Source of the DNA: an uncultured Methanoregula sp.
GTDB taxonomy: Archaea > Halobacteriota > Methanomicrobia > Methanomicrobiales > Methanospirillaceae
Direction of reading: 5' to 3'
Assembly (NCBI RefSeq): GCF_963678795.1
Contig: NZ_OY787452.1
Location: 248,001-312,000, forward strand
Length of the DNA: 64,000 nucleotides
Below are positions 36,888 to 45,755 of this stretch, one piece after another (position 1 is the stretch's first letter; the number at the start of each line of letters is the position of its first letter). A program made the translations under genes and the position numbers. The notes under the pieces were generated by a model, which saw only the letters and a program-made list of their open reading frames with translations, was not told where the DNA came from and did no database searches.

Positions 36888-37289
36888 TTATTTCACCTTC
36901 TTCTCCTCTTCGCTGATCTTGCCCATCATGTTATCCAGTTTCCGGGTCTTGACGTAATTCTCAAGCCGGGTGATCCGTGTCTCGATCAGTTTCTCCTTTG
37001 CAAAAATTCCCGTCTCAAGGTTGGTGTTCTCGTCTTCCACGGTCTTTATCTCCGAGGTCTGCTCGGGGGAGAGACGGGTGAACGGGAATTTTTTCGCATC
37101 CGCATGCTGCTGGAGGAGCTTGAGCTTGTCTTTCTCGAGCTCCACCTCGATCTGCCGGTTGGATGTTTTCATGAGGCGTACCTCACGGAGCATGAGGTAT
37201 ATAATGAAAACACCGATAATTGCCAGGGCCGCGATGATGACGGTATCCGTGATCACCGGGGTCTGGACGATGACGGTCGGGTCTGCCAT
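36888..37289 (-). CDS. Membrane-anchored coiled-coil protein of the same operon
   Basis: ATG 37289 (MADPTVIVQ) is preferred over the ATG at 37310. The 133-residue protein has one TM helix (VIIAALAIIGVFIIYLML), then a coiled coil with ETRITRLENYVKTRKL near the end, a pattern also seen in the three downstream proteins (LETRL, SRLDAVEKE, EARLDRVEKE). The full EEW block is absent. It probably forms a membrane-bound complex with them. Confidence 0.75.
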   Translation of the reverse strand: MADPTVIVQTPVITDTVIIAALAIIGVFIIYLMLREVRLMKTSNRQIEVELEKDKLKLLQQHADAKKFPFTRLSPEQTSEIKTVEDENTNLETGIFAKEKLIETRITRLENYVKTRKLDNMMGKISEEEKKVK

Positions 37290-37342
37290 ATTATCTAACC
37301 TCAACGCCACAGGGTATAATCGCTTTCATCCCCTCTTCCGTA

Positions 37343-37906
37343 TCAGAGCTCATCTTTTCCCTTCAGGTGTTTTTTCACGGCAGCCGAGGTATCGCCGGCA
37401 ACTTTGCCTGCGGTATCTGCCGCCTTTTTTGTTCCGGTCTTGACAGCATCTGCGGTTTTTGCCGCACCGCTCTTCACGGTTTCCGCGGCTTTCTTTGATC
37501 CGGCTTTTACCGTATCGGCGGTTTTTGCAGCCTCGGTCTTCACCGATTCGCCGGTCTTCCGGACCGCTGAATCGAGTTTTCCGACACCTTTGGAAAACGA
37601 CTTGTTGGCCCCGTCTGCGGCTTTCTGCACCTGTTCCATAAGCGGGGGAGTTTTCCGGACGGTGACCTCGGCTCCCTCTTTGAGCCCGAGTGCCTTGAGA
37701 TCTTCTTCACTGACCCGGACTTCCCCGGCGCCCACCATACGGTCGGCAATAACCGTGACGGTTACAACTTTTTTGGCAGTCTCGTTGACGAGATCCACAT
37801 GATCTCCCTCAACGATTTTCAGTTCAGTAAGCAGCGACTCGTGGAGTCGTACCCGCCCGTGGCTCGGGAAAGCACGCTTTTTGATGATCAGTCGAAGGTC
37901 AGACAT
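37343..37906 (-). CDS. Cdc48-N/VAT-N-like barrel fused to a LEA-like repeat tail
   Basis: Residues 1-88 resemble the double-psi beta-barrel of Cdc48/VAT N-domains (IKKRAFPSHGRVRLHESLL, VEGDHVDLVN, VTVTVIADRM, LGLKEGAEVTVRK) but no ATPase follows. Residues 95-187 are low-complexity amphipathic repeats of about 11-13 residues, such as KTADTVKAGSKKAAE and KTADAVKTGTKKAAD, like LEA group-3 or apolipoprotein helices, which fold on membranes or on drying. It heads the coiled-coil run after a 53-base gap. Membrane or cargo binding is plausible but inferred. Confidence 0.75.
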   Translation of the reverse strand: MSDLRLIIKKRAFPSHGRVRLHESLLTELKIVEGDHVDLVNETAKKVVTVTVIADRMVGAGEVRVSEEDLKALGLKEGAEVTVRKTPPLMEQVQKAADGANKSFSKGVGKLDSAVRKTGESVKTEAAKTADTVKAGSKKAAETVKSGAAKTADAVKTGTKKAADTAGKVAGDTSAAVKKHLKGKDEL

Positions 37907-38005
37907 AATGGATACCTGCTCCGGAATACGATATAGGTTTTGTGCTTTTTACGGTCACACCAAAAAAGATACTGCACAAAGAAAAACACCCGGCAGGTGC
38001 CTCAA

Positions 38006-38461
38006 TCAGGCCCCGGGCAGTTTCAGGGGGACCGTGGTAACGTGCATGAATGGGATCTTCGGGGAAAACCCGAGGAGGCTGAGGACTGCCACGCCTTTTA
38101 TCCGGAGGGTAATCGTTCCCTTTGCAACAATGAAGACAATGGCGCTCATCAGTTTCATGTTGTCGACCGTCACGGGAATGGTAATCTCGCACGACCCTTT
38201 ACTGATGGCGATATCCTTCTGGCTCCCGCACGTGAGGTACGTCCAGTTCTCACCATCCTGGTAGAATACATTGAAGTTCAGGGTTTTGATCGTTATGCCG
38301 ATCAGGTTCGGGTTGGTAACGGCGAGCGTGACATCAAGCGAGAGCGAACTGAGGGAGAGCGACATGAGGGCGATATTTTTTACCTTTATTTCCGGATCCT
38401 TGATGAAAAGGCCGCAGCAGGGAACTGCATCCAGGGGAAGAGTCAGCGGCAGCCAGAACAT
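38006..38461 (-). CDS. LEA14/WHy-domain protein
   Basis: A 151-residue protein with a LEA_2 (WHy) domain: CGLFIKDPEIKVKNIALMSL, DVTLAVTNPNLIGITIKTLN and KGSCEITIPVTVDNM. It has an apolar N terminus (PLTLPLDAVPCC) that may be a weak membrane segment. LEA14-like proteins are found in archaea and plants and relate to desiccation or stress. It sits between the HdeD-like gene and the Cdc48-N-like gene, all leftward, suggesting a stress cluster. Confidence 0.75.
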   Translation of the reverse strand: MFWLPLTLPLDAVPCCGLFIKDPEIKVKNIALMSLSLSSLSLDVTLAVTNPNLIGITIKTLNFNVFYQDGENWTYLTCGSQKDIAISKGSCEITIPVTVDNMKLMSAIVFIVAKGTITLRIKGVAVLSLLGFSPKIPFMHVTTVPLKLPGA

Positions 38462-38512
38462 GAGACACTTCCTGTTCTGCAGGGAAACATAAAAAAGGGG
38501 CGGAAATTTTAC

Positions 38513-39076
38513 TCAGGCCGCTGCCTGTGCCTTCTTTGCCGTGAAGGAATAGGCAATCGCGATGATACCGAGCACAATGCCGAACGCACCGGCGATATAC
38601 GGCAGGAGTGCTGCAACAATGAGCGGCATGCAGAGCAGGAGAAGCCCGAAGATGATGCTGATAAGGCCAAGCACCGCGTTACCGGCATCCTTGGAGGAAA
38701 AGCCCTGGAACATATGGGCAGCCCCGATAAAGCAGGCCCAGAACCCGATGAAGATGACAAAGAACGAGAGAACGAAGATGGTCGCGTACAGCGGGTAGCA
38801 GAGGATCGCTATACCTGCGATGATGTTGATGATGGCAAGGAATAATTTCCAGCCCATGTTCGAGCGGTCGACGGCAAGGCTCGCAAGAGCAAACAGTCCG
38901 CTGATCAGCCAGTACGCACCCATGAACGTGATGAGCAGTACCGTGGTCATGCCGGGCGTTGCGAAAAACATGCACCCGATGAGGAGGGCAAGAATCCCCC
39001 AGATAAGCAGCAGCCACCAGGGGAAGAGTTTTGCATCCGTTATATCCGGAACCGGAGATGGGATTACGTCAGCCAT
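38513..39076 (-). CDS. HdeD-family membrane protein (DUF308)
   Basis: A 187-residue protein with six hydrophobic helices in pairs, with WGILALLIGCMFFATPGMT near the start and WLISGLFALAS, typical of the DUF308/HdeD family linked in Escherichia coli to acid resistance. A TATA-like TATAGTATTTGTATA lies at 39107-39121, shared with the region upstream of the divergent decarboxylase. Another HdeD-like protein is at 46667. First gene of the leftward cluster. Confidence 0.85.
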   Translation of the reverse strand: MADVIPSPVPDITDAKLFPWWLLLIWGILALLIGCMFFATPGMTTVLLITFMGAYWLISGLFALASLAVDRSNMGWKLFLAIINIIAGIAILCYPLYATIFVLSFFVIFIGFWACFIGAAHMFQGFSSKDAGNAVLGLISIIFGLLLLCMPLIVAALLPYIAGAFGIVLGIIAIAYSFTAKKAQAAA

Positions 39077-39349
39077 GAATCTATCACGTGTGTAACATAA
39101 TCCGATATAGTATTTGTATACTCCTGTTTTTTCCCTGTAGAACCAGGTATGATTTTCAGGCCGGGCGCGGACAAAACCGGAAACGGAAGCATCATCATTT
39201 ATAATTCATGCTGCATACAGTCCATGTGTGGTCGGACATACCCTTTCCCGATGCATCAGGTAAAAAAACCCGGCACGATCCGGCCGGGGAACATAACCAT
39301 TCCCGTATGTCCAAACTCACCAGAACCTGAACATATTCAGGAGGAATAC

Positions 39350-41656
39350 ATGAACCTGGAAGAAAAACTCGTGGTTGCAATAATCGACGACTGCATGCAT
39401 ACGGATACCCCTCACGGGCGTGCAATCCGCCGGATTGCAAAAGGTCTTGAAGAATTCGGGATTTATGTGGGGGACGTTGCCTCCCCAACGGATGCCCGGG
39501 CTGCGTTTTCAAATCTCCCGTCTGTCAACTGTATCCTCATCAACTGGAACCTTGGGGGAGATACGCCAAAGAAGCATAAGGAGACGCTCGAACTCATCTG
39601 CCAGATACGGGAACGCAATGAGCATATCCCGATCTTTCTTATGGCCGAACCCACGAGCGAGACGCCCGCGGCCTTAACCGTCGACCTGATCCGGGAGATC
39701 AGCGAATATATCTACGTCATGGAAGACACTCCCGAATTTATTGCCGGGCGCATCACTGCCGCAGCCAGACGTTACCGGGAACATCTTCTTCCTCCGTTTT
39801 TCGGGGAACTGGTGAAATTTTCAAAAGATTTCGAATATTCCTGGCACACCCCGGGCCATGCCGGGGGAACCGCGTTCCGGAAAACCGCTGCCGGCCGGAT
39901 CTTCCACGACTTCTTTGGCGAACAGCTCTTCCGGTCTGATCTCTCCATATCCGTAGGAGAACTGGGCTCGCTCCTCGATCATTCAGGACCGGTCGGTGAA
40001 GCCGAGCGGTATGCAGCCAAGGTGTTTGGCGCCGACATGACATACTTTGTCACGAACGGCACGTCGACTGCCAACAAGATTGTTTACTTTGGCAGGGTCA
40101 CAAAGGACGATATCGTTCTCGTGGACAGGAACTGCCACAAATCCGCCGAGCATGCCCTGACGATGACCCACTCCATTGCCGTTTACATGGTACCGACACG
40201 GAACCGGTACGGGATCATCGGCCCGATTCCCCCGCAGGAGATGACTGCTGCGGTGTTAAAGAAAAAGATCGCAGCCTGTCCGCTGACAAAATCCCTGAAG
40301 AACAAAAAACCTGTCCACGCAGTTATCACCAATTCCACCTATGACGGGCTCTGCTACCATGCAACCCAGGTTGAGGAGCTTCTCGGAAAAAGCGTAGACA
40401 GCATCCATTTCGACGAAGCCTGGTATGCGTATGCCCGGTTCAACCCGCTCTACCGGGACCGGTTTGCGATGCGGGATGGTGCGAAGGATGAGAAAGGCCC
40501 GACAGTCTTTGCAACCCAGTCCACCCACAAACTCCTCGCTGCCCTCTCCCAGGCATCCATGATCCATATCCGGACAGGGCGCGTTCCCATTGATCCCGGC
40601 CGGTTCAACGAAGGGTTCATGATGCACAGTTCCACCTCGCCGCTCTACACGATCATCGCATCCCTTGACGTATCGTCCAAGATGATGGACGGTGCATCCG
40701 GCAGGCAGCTCACCACCGAATCCATAGAAGAAGCGATCCGGTTCCGGCGCACCATGGCCCGTGTCAACCGCGAGATTGGGAAGGGCAAGGCGAAAAGCGA
40801 CTGGTGGTTCCCCATGTGGCAGCCGGATACGGTCATGGATCCGAAAACAAAGAAGAAGATCGCGTTTGCCGATGCATCGATCGATACGCTTCGGGGTAAT
40901 CCATCCTGCTGGGTGCTCCATCCGGGCGATGCCTGGCACGGGTTTACCGGGCTTCCGGATGACTACTGCATGCTCGACCCGATCAAGGTCACCGTGCTGA
41001 TGCCCGGTGTGAATCCCGACGGATCTCTTGCCGGGTGGGGTATCCCTGCGGCGGTCGTAGTCAAGTTCCTTGATACGCGGGGGATCATCAACGAGAAATC
41101 CGGGGATTACAGCATCCTGTTCCTCTTCTCAATGGGGATCACGAAAGGAAAGTGGGGCACACTCATCACCGAACTCTTCGAGTTCAAGCGGCTGTACGAC
41201 GAGAATGCTCCTCTCGAAGAGGTTTTCCCCGATCTCACGAAGAACTGCCCGGGCCGGTATGCCGCGAGGACCCTGCAGGATCTGGTAGATGAGATGCACG
41301 CCTTCAAAAAGGATCACAGGATGTGCGAACTGCTCCAGGAAGCATTCTCGCTCATGCCGGAACCGGCAATAACGTATGCGGATGCCTTCACTCATCTCGT
41401 GCATGGCGATGTCGAACACCTGCCCCTTGCAAAAGCAAAAGACCGGATAATCGCAACGGGCATTGTGCCGTACCCGCCGGGTATTCCCCTGCTTGCACCC
41501 GGTGAGCGGACCGGCAGGCTGAACGGGCCCGTCCTGAAATATCTTGCCTCACTGGAGGCGTTTGACAAGCAGTTCCCGGGATTCGAACACGATACCCACG
41601 GGATAGAAATTGAGAATGGAGAGTACAAAATGTATTGTATCAAGGAGAAGAAATGA
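39350..41656 (+). CDS. Orn/Lys/Arg decarboxylase, PLP-dependent, bacterial inducible type
   Basis: AGGAGG at 39339-39344 sets the start at ATG 39350, giving 768 residues, close to biodegradative arginine decarboxylase (AdiA). The N-terminal wing (about 1-130; VAIIDDCMHTDTPHG) precedes the PLP fold: HTPGHAGGTAFRKTAAG, FVTNGTSTANKIV, HFDEAWYAYARF and the PLP lysine Lys394 in STHKLLAAL. The C-terminal domain reads YPPGIPLLAPGE. The substrate (arginine, lysine or ornithine) cannot be settled by eye. Its stop overlaps the antiporter start (ATGA), so they form an acid-resistance-like operon. Confidence 0.92.
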   Translation: MNLEEKLVVAIIDDCMHTDTPHGRAIRRIAKGLEEFGIYVGDVASPTDARAAFSNLPSVNCILINWNLGGDTPKKHKETLELICQIRERNEHIPIFLMAEPTSETPAALTVDLIREISEYIYVMEDTPEFIAGRITAAARRYREHLLPPFFGELVKFSKDFEYSWHTPGHAGGTAFRKTAAGRIFHDFFGEQLFRSDLSISVGELGSLLDHSGPVGEAERYAAKVFGADMTYFVTNGTSTANKIVYFGRVTKDDIVLVDRNCHKSAEHALTMTHSIAVYMVPTRNRYGIIGPIPPQEMTAAVLKKKIAACPLTKSLKNKKPVHAVITNSTYDGLCYHATQVEELLGKSVDSIHFDEAWYAYARFNPLYRDRFAMRDGAKDEKGPTVFATQSTHKLLAALSQASMIHIRTGRVPIDPGRFNEGFMMHSSTSPLYTIIASLDVSSKMMDGASGRQLTTESIEEAIRFRRTMARVNREIGKGKAKSDWWFPMWQPDTVMDPKTKKKIAFADASIDTLRGNPSCWVLHPGDAWHGFTGLPDDYCMLDPIKVTVLMPGVNPDGSLAGWGIPAAVVVKFLDTRGIINEKSGDYSILFLFSMGITKGKWGTLITELFEFKRLYDENAPLEEVFPDLTKNCPGRYAARTLQDLVDEMHAFKKDHRMCELLQEAFSLMPEPAITYADAFTHLVHGDVEHLPLAKAKDRIIATGIVPYPPGIPLLAPGERTGRLNGPVLKYLASLEAFDKQFPGFEHDTHGIEIENGEYKMYCIKEKK

Positions 41657-43089
41657 CCGACGACGCAGTATCTGCCAGCCCGCTCGCATCAAAGAAAGTC
41701 CTCGGGCTTTTTGCGCTTGCCATGATCAACGTGGCCGCGGTCCTGAGCATCCGGAACTTTCCATCCATGGCGATCTATGGCTGGTCATGCATTGGCTGGT
41801 ATATCATCGGCGCAATCCTCTTCCTCATCCCGATATCTCTTGCGGGTGCGGAACTGGCAACAGGCTGGCCGGAAGGTGGCGGTGTTTATGCCTGGGTGAA
41901 ACAGGCATTTGGGGAGAAAGGCGGATTCACCGCCCTCTTCTGCGAATGGTCGAACAACCTCGTCTGGTTCCCTACCGTCCTCTCGTTCATCGCGTCCACG
42001 CTCGCGTTTGCCCTGACACCGGCTCTTGCGAACAGTTCCTGGTACATGTTCACCGTGATGATGATCGCCTTCTGGGGCACGACGGCAATTGCGTATTTCG
42101 GGGAGGAAGTTTCCACCAAATTCGGCAATGTAGGAGTAATTCTCGGGAGCATTATCCCGTCAGTCCTCATCATCATCCTCGGGCTGTGGTGGTTCGGGTC
42201 CGGCGCAACGATCGTCCTCCCGCCGCTCTCCCTGGGAGCAATGGTGCCTACGATCAACGCCTCAACCCTGCCGTTCTTTGCAACGATCATTCTCCTCTTT
42301 GCCGGCATGGAGATGGCAGGATTCCATGCCCTTGAGACGAAGAACCCGCAGAAAGATTTCCCCAAGGCGATGGCCCTTTCCGCGGTGATCATCGTGATCT
42401 GCACAGTTCTTGCAACCCTCGCAATAGCCGTGGTCATACCTGCTGACCAGCTCAACCTTGCTTCCGGTGTCATGCAGGCAATCGAGTACTTCTTCAAAGC
42501 AGCCGGAGTATCATGGCTCGTCGCACCCATGGCAATCCTGATCACCCTTGGCGGGGTCGTTTCGCTTGCAGCCTGGCTGATTGGCCCGGCAAAGGGTCTC
42601 GGCATTGTTGCCGAGGAGGGGAACATGCCCCCCCTGTTCGACAACACCAACAAGTACGGGGCACCGGTCGCCGTCCTCCTGATCCAGGCATTGATCGGTT
42701 CGGCAATTTCGCTCCTGTATGTTTTCCTCCCGTCGGTCAACCAGGCCTACTGGATCCTCTCGGCAATGACGGTTGAACTTCTCTGTATCGTGTACATCCT
42801 CGTGTTTGCATCCGTGATCAAACTCCGGTACAGCCAGCCGGACACCCCACGCCCGTTCCGGATACCGGGCGGCAAGGCCGGTGTCTGGATCGTCGGCGGG
42901 CTTGGCCTGTTCGGCACGGTCTTTGCCTTTTTTGTCGGGCTCATGCCGCCGTCGTACTTCACGACAGGATGGTATACGTATGTCGGGGCAGTACTGTTCG
43001 GGACATTCATCCTTGCCGTGCCGCCTCTCGTGTTCCTGAAATTCAAAAAACCCGGCTGGCTGAAGAAAAACGCGGGTGAAAGGAGGTAA
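41653..43089 (+). CDS. APC-family amino acid/polyamine antiporter
   Basis: ATG 41653 overlaps the decarboxylase stop and has AAGGAG upstream within the previous gene. The 478-residue protein has about 12 TM helices with INVAAVLSIRNFPSMAIYGW, LAGAELATGWPEGGGVYAWV and FAGMEMAGFHALETKNP, typical of the GadC/AdiC-like branch of the APC superfamily. It would exchange the decarboxylase substrate for its product. This gives proton consumption or proton motive force across the membrane. Confidence 0.92.
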   Translation: MTDDAVSASPLASKKVLGLFALAMINVAAVLSIRNFPSMAIYGWSCIGWYIIGAILFLIPISLAGAELATGWPEGGGVYAWVKQAFGEKGGFTALFCEWSNNLVWFPTVLSFIASTLAFALTPALANSSWYMFTVMMIAFWGTTAIAYFGEEVSTKFGNVGVILGSIIPSVLIIILGLWWFGSGATIVLPPLSLGAMVPTINASTLPFFATIILLFAGMEMAGFHALETKNPQKDFPKAMALSAVIIVICTVLATLAIAVVIPADQLNLASGVMQAIEYFFKAAGVSWLVAPMAILITLGGVVSLAAWLIGPAKGLGIVAEEGNMPPLFDNTNKYGAPVAVLLIQALIGSAISLLYVFLPSVNQAYWILSAMTVELLCIVYILVFASVIKLRYSQPDTPRPFRIPGGKAGVWIVGGLGLFGTVFAFFVGLMPPSYFTTGWYTYVGAVLFGTFILAVPPLVFLKFKKPGWLKKNAGERR

Positions 43090-43135
43090 AAAAGATGAAG
43101 ATGCTTTGTTTCACAATCCGGAACGGAGGGCGGTT

Positions 43136-43594
43136 ATGAGCAAAATTACCCTTGAGCACGGCCTGTGCATATTTATCGTGATCATGTTCCTGATCCCATG
43201 CGGGATGATCGTCCTGATCTCCCAGGAAGCGGCCTACGTCCAGATTGCCGGTAATCCAATCGAAGATGCAGCCCAGCTGACCGGTATCACGGTCACGAGT
43301 GTTAAGGATAAAACCTGGAACCTGCCCGGGGCAACGGGAGGCAAAATCTATGTCCTTGCCGATCAGGATGGAAATACCCTCACCATTGAGACCCAGGCAT
43401 TTGACAGTGCGGACGCCCGGGATGCCGTTGTCCGGTCATATAATGCTCACCCGGTAGGTCGCGGCAAGCCGGTCGGGGGTCTTGTCGTTATCGGGCAGAC
43501 CGTGGTATATGCCACTCCCGCCAACAGTCCCATCCTTGCGAAAATTGTCCCGGTGTTAAAAGAGAAAGCGGGTATTCTTCCGCAGGGTAAATAA
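43136..43594 (+). CDS. Membrane-anchored protein of the decarboxylase operon, unknown
   Basis: GGAGGG at 43125-43130 supports ATG 43136, giving 152 residues. One N-terminal TM helix (LCIFIVIMFLIPCGMIVLIS) is followed by an extracellular domain of about 110 residues (YVLADQDGNTLTIETQAFDS, VVIGQTVVYATPA). The gene starts 46 bases after the antiporter gene in the same direction. It may be a small accessory domain, but no family was recognised. Confidence 0.65.
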   Translation: MSKITLEHGLCIFIVIMFLIPCGMIVLISQEAAYVQIAGNPIEDAAQLTGITVTSVKDKTWNLPGATGGKIYVLADQDGNTLTIETQAFDSADARDAVVRSYNAHPVGRGKPVGGLVVIGQTVVYATPANSPILAKIVPVLKEKAGILPQGK

Positions 43595-43639
43595 TCCCCG
43601 CATTTATCCGGGCCCCCCACTTTTTTCCCGCGGATTCCG

Positions 43640-44734
43640 TCAGGATCCCTTTTTCTGGATATAGCCCTGGATAGCCGTCATCGTGGTACTGTCCAGCATC
43701 ACCGAGAGGTCGAGATCAACCACATATACCGGGAAAGTCCCAAGAAGCGTGTTCTGTTTCACCTGGTAGATCTTGGATTCCAGCAGCCGGGTCGTGGTCT
43801 CATACGGGTTTTTTGCAGGATCTGCCGGCCCGTCGCGGTCCTCCACCAGGAGTTCCCGCAGCGTATCTTCCTTGTGATCCAGGAGCCGCAGTGCCACAAG
43901 CCGGCTGCCGGACCCGTGGATGTACCGGATGATAAAATACTGGCTGACAGCAAGAATGGCGATGAGACCCACGAGATGCCCGAGAACGGCAAGACCGGAT
44001 TCGGTCAGGAATGTCGCAACCGTGATACCCGGCAGCAGTATGATCGTTATGAGGATCAGGATCACGGCAAAGGCAAAAGCAACCATGAACAATGCCGAGA
44101 TCACGAGGGGCGGGACCTTGTTGTCGGAGAGCAGGGCCCTGACCCCTTCAACATTTTTTGCAAAGGTGTCCGAGAACGGTTCGATCTTCCAGATCAGGAA
44201 GTAGAAGACCGCGATGATGGTGCACTGGGAGAGGACGATGAGCGTTCCGGAAACAGAGACATGGAGGACCAGGAACGCAATGAGGGTGAAGATGATGTCA
44301 GTGGTGAAGATCAGGCCGATTCCGAGGGAGAGGGCCCGGCTGTTGATGAAGAACGCGTTGAGAAAGAGGCGGGTGAACCGGGTTGTTCCTGCTTTTATCC
44401 CGATACCATGGAGCCATGAGAGAAACTTCCTGAGATCCCCCCGGTGGATGCCCGCATATTCACGGCTCGTGGGGACGAGAAGCGAGATAAAATAGAACAT
44501 GTTGAGGTAAAAACTGGCGGCGATAAAGAGTGCAAAATAATCTCTCCTCACCAAAAGGAAGAGCGCGTTGACGAGAAAACAGCAGATGAGGATAATCCCG
44601 TGCAGGGGGTTGGACCGGTCACTGACAAGAAGGAGCCTGCGGCTTTTTTCTATGGCTGCAAGCTCATCCTCGATCGCGCGACGGAACGGGATGATCTCCC
44701 GTCCCGCATTTTGCCCGGATAATTCTGGCGTCAT
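43640..44734 (-). CDS. Polytopic membrane protein, unknown function
   Basis: A 364-residue protein with about six hydrophobic helices (for example GIILICCFLVNALFLLV, FALFIAASFYLNMFYFISLL, FAFAVILILITIILLPGI and LVGLIAILAVSQYFII) and soluble ends. The C-terminal part (KNPYETTTRLLESKIYQVKQN, VVDLDLSVMLDSTTM) is cytoplasmic or extracellular. It converges with the decarboxylase operon. No known family recognised. The length and helix pattern support a real protein. Confidence 0.7.
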   Translation of the reverse strand: MTPELSGQNAGREIIPFRRAIEDELAAIEKSRRLLLVSDRSNPLHGIILICCFLVNALFLLVRRDYFALFIAASFYLNMFYFISLLVPTSREYAGIHRGDLRKFLSWLHGIGIKAGTTRFTRLFLNAFFINSRALSLGIGLIFTTDIIFTLIAFLVLHVSVSGTLIVLSQCTIIAVFYFLIWKIEPFSDTFAKNVEGVRALLSDNKVPPLVISALFMVAFAFAVILILITIILLPGITVATFLTESGLAVLGHLVGLIAILAVSQYFIIRYIHGSGSRLVALRLLDHKEDTLRELLVEDRDGPADPAKNPYETTTRLLESKIYQVKQNTLLGTFPVYVVDLDLSVMLDSTTMTAIQGYIQKKGS

Positions 44735-44867
44735 TTCTTATCGGTCGGGTTTGGGCTGCTCATTCCATCTCGTCCGGGGATGTACCGGTCATATGGCAGT
44801 GCATGGGAAGACCGGATCCCGCCACGACCCTGTGTCTGCCGGAAAACGATCGCTCTTTAATTCATAA

Positions 44868-45755
44868 TCACCGGGGTTTTCCAGCCTCCTCCCGGTCAGG
44901 GCCGGTCAGGTGTACGGTAGTCTGGGGGAAGGGAATCTCAATCCCCGCCGCTTCAAGGGCTTCCTTGATCCTGAGGAGGAACTCGGTCCGGAGCGAGAGG
45001 TCGTCCTGGGTATTGGCCCAGACTGACGGCACCCAGAACCGGCACTTGATCCGGATGCTGCACGGGTCGATATCGCTCACGAAGATCTCCGGGGCCGGGT
45101 TTTTGAGGACAAAGGTATGTGACTCCACGATGTTCCGGATGATGTCAATGGCCATCTTGGCATTATCCTCGTACCGGATCCCGGCATCGTACGAGTACCG
45201 TCGTGCAACGTGCGCGTGGAAATTGGAGAGAGTAGTACTGTAGAGCATGTTGTTGGGGATCCGTACAAGGACGCCGCTTGGCGTGCGGATGGTTATCGAG
45301 AGGATATGGACGGCAACAACGGTGCCTGTGACCTCACCGACTTGGATGAAATCCCCGGGACTGAACGTATGTTCATAGAGAAGACCCACCCCGGCAGCAG
45401 CATTCCCGACAACGGCCGAGCTCGACATGGCGATCGCTATGATACAACCCAGGAGAAGCAGAAAAACAATCGCCATGCTCAGGTGGAAAATGCCCGGCAG
45501 TGCGAGGGCGAGAGAGATGAAGATGATGAGCACCCGGACAATCGTTGTTGCGAGTGCCAGCTGATCATCCTTCATCCGGTGGCTGAACCGCAGTTTCATG
45601 AAATGGGCAACAACGAGACCGATAACATAGGCTGCGATAAACAGCAGGAGGACAAAGACGAGATCGCCCCAGGAAAAATCAGATGTGATGGCATCGGCGT
45701 TCTCGGAAACTTCGCTCATCGTGGAGGTGAGGTTAATTAAATCCCCAAGAATCAT
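44868..45755 (-). CDS. MscS-type mechanosensitive channel
   Basis: ATG 45755 overlaps the upstream gene's TGA as ATGA, so this start is preferred over codon 1 of the longer frame; length 295. Three TM helices (about 28-50, 70-95, 98-120) with the pore-lining helix IAIAMSSSAVVGNAAAGVGLL, then the beta domain FSPGDFIQVGEVTGTVV and PNNMLYSTTLSNF. The channel opens under hypo-osmotic stress. Translational coupling with the DUF432-like gene suggests that the two act together. Confidence 0.9.
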   Translation of the reverse strand: MILGDLINLTSTMSEVSENADAITSDFSWGDLVFVLLLFIAAYVIGLVVAHFMKLRFSHRMKDDQLALATTIVRVLIIFISLALALPGIFHLSMAIVFLLLLGCIIAIAMSSSAVVGNAAAGVGLLYEHTFSPGDFIQVGEVTGTVVAVHILSITIRTPSGVLVRIPNNMLYSTTLSNFHAHVARRYSYDAGIRYEDNAKMAIDIIRNIVESHTFVLKNPAPEIFVSDIDPCSIRIKCRFWVPSVWANTQDDLSLRTEFLLRIKEALEAAGIEIPFPQTTVHLTGPDREEAGKPR

